From Reclinomonas americana ATCC 50394 (taxonomy: Eukaryota > Jakobida > Jakobea > Jakobida), in contig PS015009.1 in the NCBI GenBank assembly GCA_048213135.1, forward strand, positions 2,270,146 through 2,334,145: a DNA stretch of 64,000 nt, given 5' to 3'. A model generated the notes under the pieces. It did no database searches. It worked only from the letters and a program-made list of their open reading frames with translations, and was not told the origin of the DNA. The first letter of the stretch is position 1, and every line of letters begins with the position of its first letter. Made by a program: the position numbers and the translations under genes. Below are positions 61,889 to 64,000 of the stretch, one piece after another.

Positions 61889-64000
61889 ATGAAAAAAACA
61901 TTCACCCTTTTAGTATTTATTTTTATCTCTTTCTATGGTGCATCCGCACAGGATTTTATTACTAAATGGTCTTTCCCTGCTGCGGCAACATCCATCAGCT
62001 TTAACGCACAAACAGCAGTTGGTTCAGTCAGTTATACCTGGTCTGCTTCACCGTCGGGGAATAGCGGTAGTGGCAGCTTTACCATGACTTCAGCCGGGGT
62101 AGTAACGCTAAGCAGCATGATCATTGGCGCAGGGGATGTAGTTACCCTTAGTATGCAGCCAGCCAATCTGAGGAGGTTTTACACAAACCCGAGTGCAGAT
62201 GCGGCAAAGCTTACAGATGTGGCCCAATGGGGAGCCGTGCCATGGACAAGTATGAACAGTATGTTTCAGAACTGTATAAATTTAAATATCTCAGCTACTG
62301 ATATACCTGACCTGTCGGCCGTAACAGATATGTCCGATATGTTTTATGGGTGTACCTCTTTGAATAGCCCTTCCAACATCAATAACTGGAATACCACAGC
62401 CGTTACTAATATGTACAGGCTGTTTTGGGGCGCAGCGGCTTTCAACCAGCCCATTGGCGGTTGGAATACCGAAAATGTAACGACTATGGAGAGAATGTTT
62501 AGGAATGCTACCGCTTTCAACCAACCCATTGGCGGTTGGAATACGGGCAATGTAACGACTATGTATCGCATGTTTAATAACGCAACTGCTTTCAACCAAC
62601 CCATTAGCGGTTGGAGTACGGACAACGTAACGACTATGCTTGGCATGTTTGCTGATGCTACCTCTTTTAACCAGCCCATCGGCAATTGGAATACTTCCCG
62701 GGTAGGAGATTTTTATTACATGTTTGCGAATGCTACGGCTTTCAATCAGCCCATTAATAGCTGGAATACAAGTGTACTGGGGAGAACGTCGTACATGTTT
62801 CAAAATGCATCATCCTTCAACCAGCCCATTGATAATTGGAATATGAGCAATGTATTTAATATGCAGGATATGTTTTCAGGTGCAACTTCCTTTAACCAGG
62901 ATATTGGCTCGTGGACATTGAGAACAAATGTAGTTATGAGCAATATGCTGGATAACAGTGGTATGGATTATTGCAATTATTCAGCTACACTAAAGGGCTG
63001 GGCAATCAATAACCCAACCATTACCGGGGTTTCTTTGGGTGCTGCCAATATGCGATACACCTCAGCAATCGCAAATGCTGAACGTACACAACTGGTTAAT
63101 ACCAGGGGTTGGACAATTGCCGGCGATGCACAAGTAAGTTTCAATCCATTACTGGTACCGGCTGGTTCAACGATTGTTGCCACTCCGTCCTGCGATGAGG
63201 GTGTGTATATGCAGCCCGCCAGCGCAATTAATAAATTACTGGGACTGAATGCCAACGGCAACAGTTTTGATTATGGAACAGCAACTGTTACTGTCACCAA
63301 TGCCTTTGCTGCTGCTTTACCTTCCGGCGCTACGACTGATGCCAGCGGATTTTATGAAATGAACAGCGGCAGCAATACCTTTCGGGTAAGCCGCCGGATG
63401 CATACCATACAGGCACCGGGCTCTTATACTACCAACGGAGGTGTTATTGTGAGGGTATATTACGACCCCGCAGAAATAACGGCACTGACAGATAATGGTA
63501 CTTTNNNNNNNNNNNNNNNNNNNNGCCTGCAGGCAGCAACCCGCTGATCCAGCAGGGCTGGTTCAAATCCTCCCAGCACAGTGCGCAGGATATTGTTAAT
63601 GATATGACACCCGTAACACTCAACAATGCCATACAGGTTACGCCTACAGGGTCCGGCACAGAAAATGGAGTGAATTATGTGGAATTTACCTTGCCCTCTT
63701 TCAGCACCATTGGATACTATGCCACCACAAGCGCCATCATACTGCCTGTAAAACTGGTGTACTTTACCGGTGCTTCTAATAGCTGTGCGGTTAGCCTGCA
63801 ATGGAAAACAGCTTTGGAAAGTAACGTATCCTATTTTGAAGTTGAAAGGAGCAGCGATGCTGTTTATTACTCAGTGGTATATACGCAGATGCCAGCCGCT
63901 CAATCAACCGGGGCTGTTTACAATTACACAGACAAAGCCGTTACCGATGGCAGCCGTTATTACTACCGGTTAAAGACCGTGGATAATGATGGCAGGTACG
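61889..64000 (+). CDS. BspA-like surface protein with DUF285 (26-residue) repeats, 3' partial and gap-interrupted
   Basis: Signal peptide to about residue 20 (YGASAQ). Residues ~110-370 hold at least seven copies of a ~25-residue unit of the form FNQPIGGWNTxNVTTMxxMFxxATA (TIGR02167/DUF285 type), known from surface proteins that bind host or matrix. The following region is beta-rich. The 20-N gap at 63505 interrupts the gene: the frame is open before and after it but shifts from frame 2 to frame 1, so the gap length is not a faithful 20. After the gap the frame stays open to the window edge, with an FnIII-like module (VKLVYFTGAS ... LQWKTALESNVSYFEVER) typical of proteins that end in a T9SS sorting domain. 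Confidence 0.85.
63505..63524. other. Assembly gap (20 N) within the BspA-like gene
   Basis: N run inside the coding region. The reading frame changes across it, which shows that the true length differs from 20 by a number not divisible by three (or the flanks were mis-joined). Confidence 0.95.

Noticed and set aside
57239-61890. Insertion sequence or integrase in the AT-rich block
   Set aside because: No transposase, integrase or relaxase frame is present on either strand; the island call rests on repeats, composition and gene content only.

Overview
The window looks like a chromosomal contig from a Bacteroidota bacterium, most likely of the family Chitinophagaceae. The signs are type A and type B T9SS sorting domains (CHU_C-type and Por-type C-termini), WG-repeat and DUF4293/DUF3127 proteins, promoter elements of the TTTG-N19/20-TAnnTTTG type, few obvious Shine-Dalgarno sequences, and housekeeping proteins (MetG, UvrA, GlyA, DnaA, PurQ) of Bacteroidota type. 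Three 20-N assembly gaps (8271-8290, 57131-57150, 63505-63524) all fall in or next to repetitive sequence.

Layout. 1-5.5 kb: end of a T9SS surface protein, an LD-carboxypeptidase, a jelly-roll-like secreted protein, and an ECF sigma factor overlapping a membrane-anchored partner. 5.5-8.5 kb: metG, flanked on both sides by inverted copies of a ~200-bp dispersed repeat. 8.5-19 kb: WG-repeat protein, a membrane sulfatase (LtaS-like) divergent from a GDPD-like protein, a FadN-type beta-oxidation fusion enzyme, a small membrane protein set between hairpin repeats, a leaderless metzincin, an ABC exporter and an SDR epimerase. 19-26 kb: two uncharacterised envelope proteins, purQ, a DsbD system split into two genes, and a GT39-type glycosyltransferase.

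26.3-30.4 kb is a sulfur/persulfide module on the minus strand: Crp/Fnr regulator, TauE/SafE permease, a persulfide-dioxygenase-like enzyme fused to two rhodanese domains, and two half-size YeeE/YedE permeases. Two 21-bp inverted repeats (TGTAC-N10-GTTACA) sit at the same distance from -7-like boxes in front of tauE and the dioxygenase gene. This suggests one regulon in which the Crp/Fnr protein activates sulfide/persulfide import, oxidation and export.

30.5-43 kb: a second ECF sigma factor, uvrA, DUF4293, then a terminator-bounded three-gene unit encoding a 1384-residue beta-roll adhesin with an S74 (endosialidase-type) chaperone domain, a T9SS protein and a small secreted protein; then glyA. 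43-56.5 kb: a sugar nucleotidyltransferase, an NMO/FabK-like flavoenzyme, a Wza-like/Wzz-like polysaccharide export pair, a NatAB-type ABC exporter, an FAD-dependent oxidoreductase, DUF3127, a 5'-nucleotidase split into two genes in reversed order, and dnaA.

56.6-61.9 kb is the most unusual part. tRNA-Ser(GCT) and tRNA-Pro(TGG) are followed by a tandem array of 109-bp units, each a decayed tRNA-Pro without its acceptor 5' half. Next comes a visibly AT-rich block with MarR, a gutted NmrA-family pseudogene, a VOC protein, a serine hydrolase of beta-lactamase fold, a disrupted subclass B1 metallo-beta-lactamase and a Crp/Fnr regulator. A further decayed tRNA-Pro copy closes it at 61.5 kb. I read this as an accessory island at a tRNA-Pro locus whose mobility genes are absent. 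The window ends inside a BspA-like surface protein with 26-residue (DUF285) repeats, interrupted by an assembly gap.
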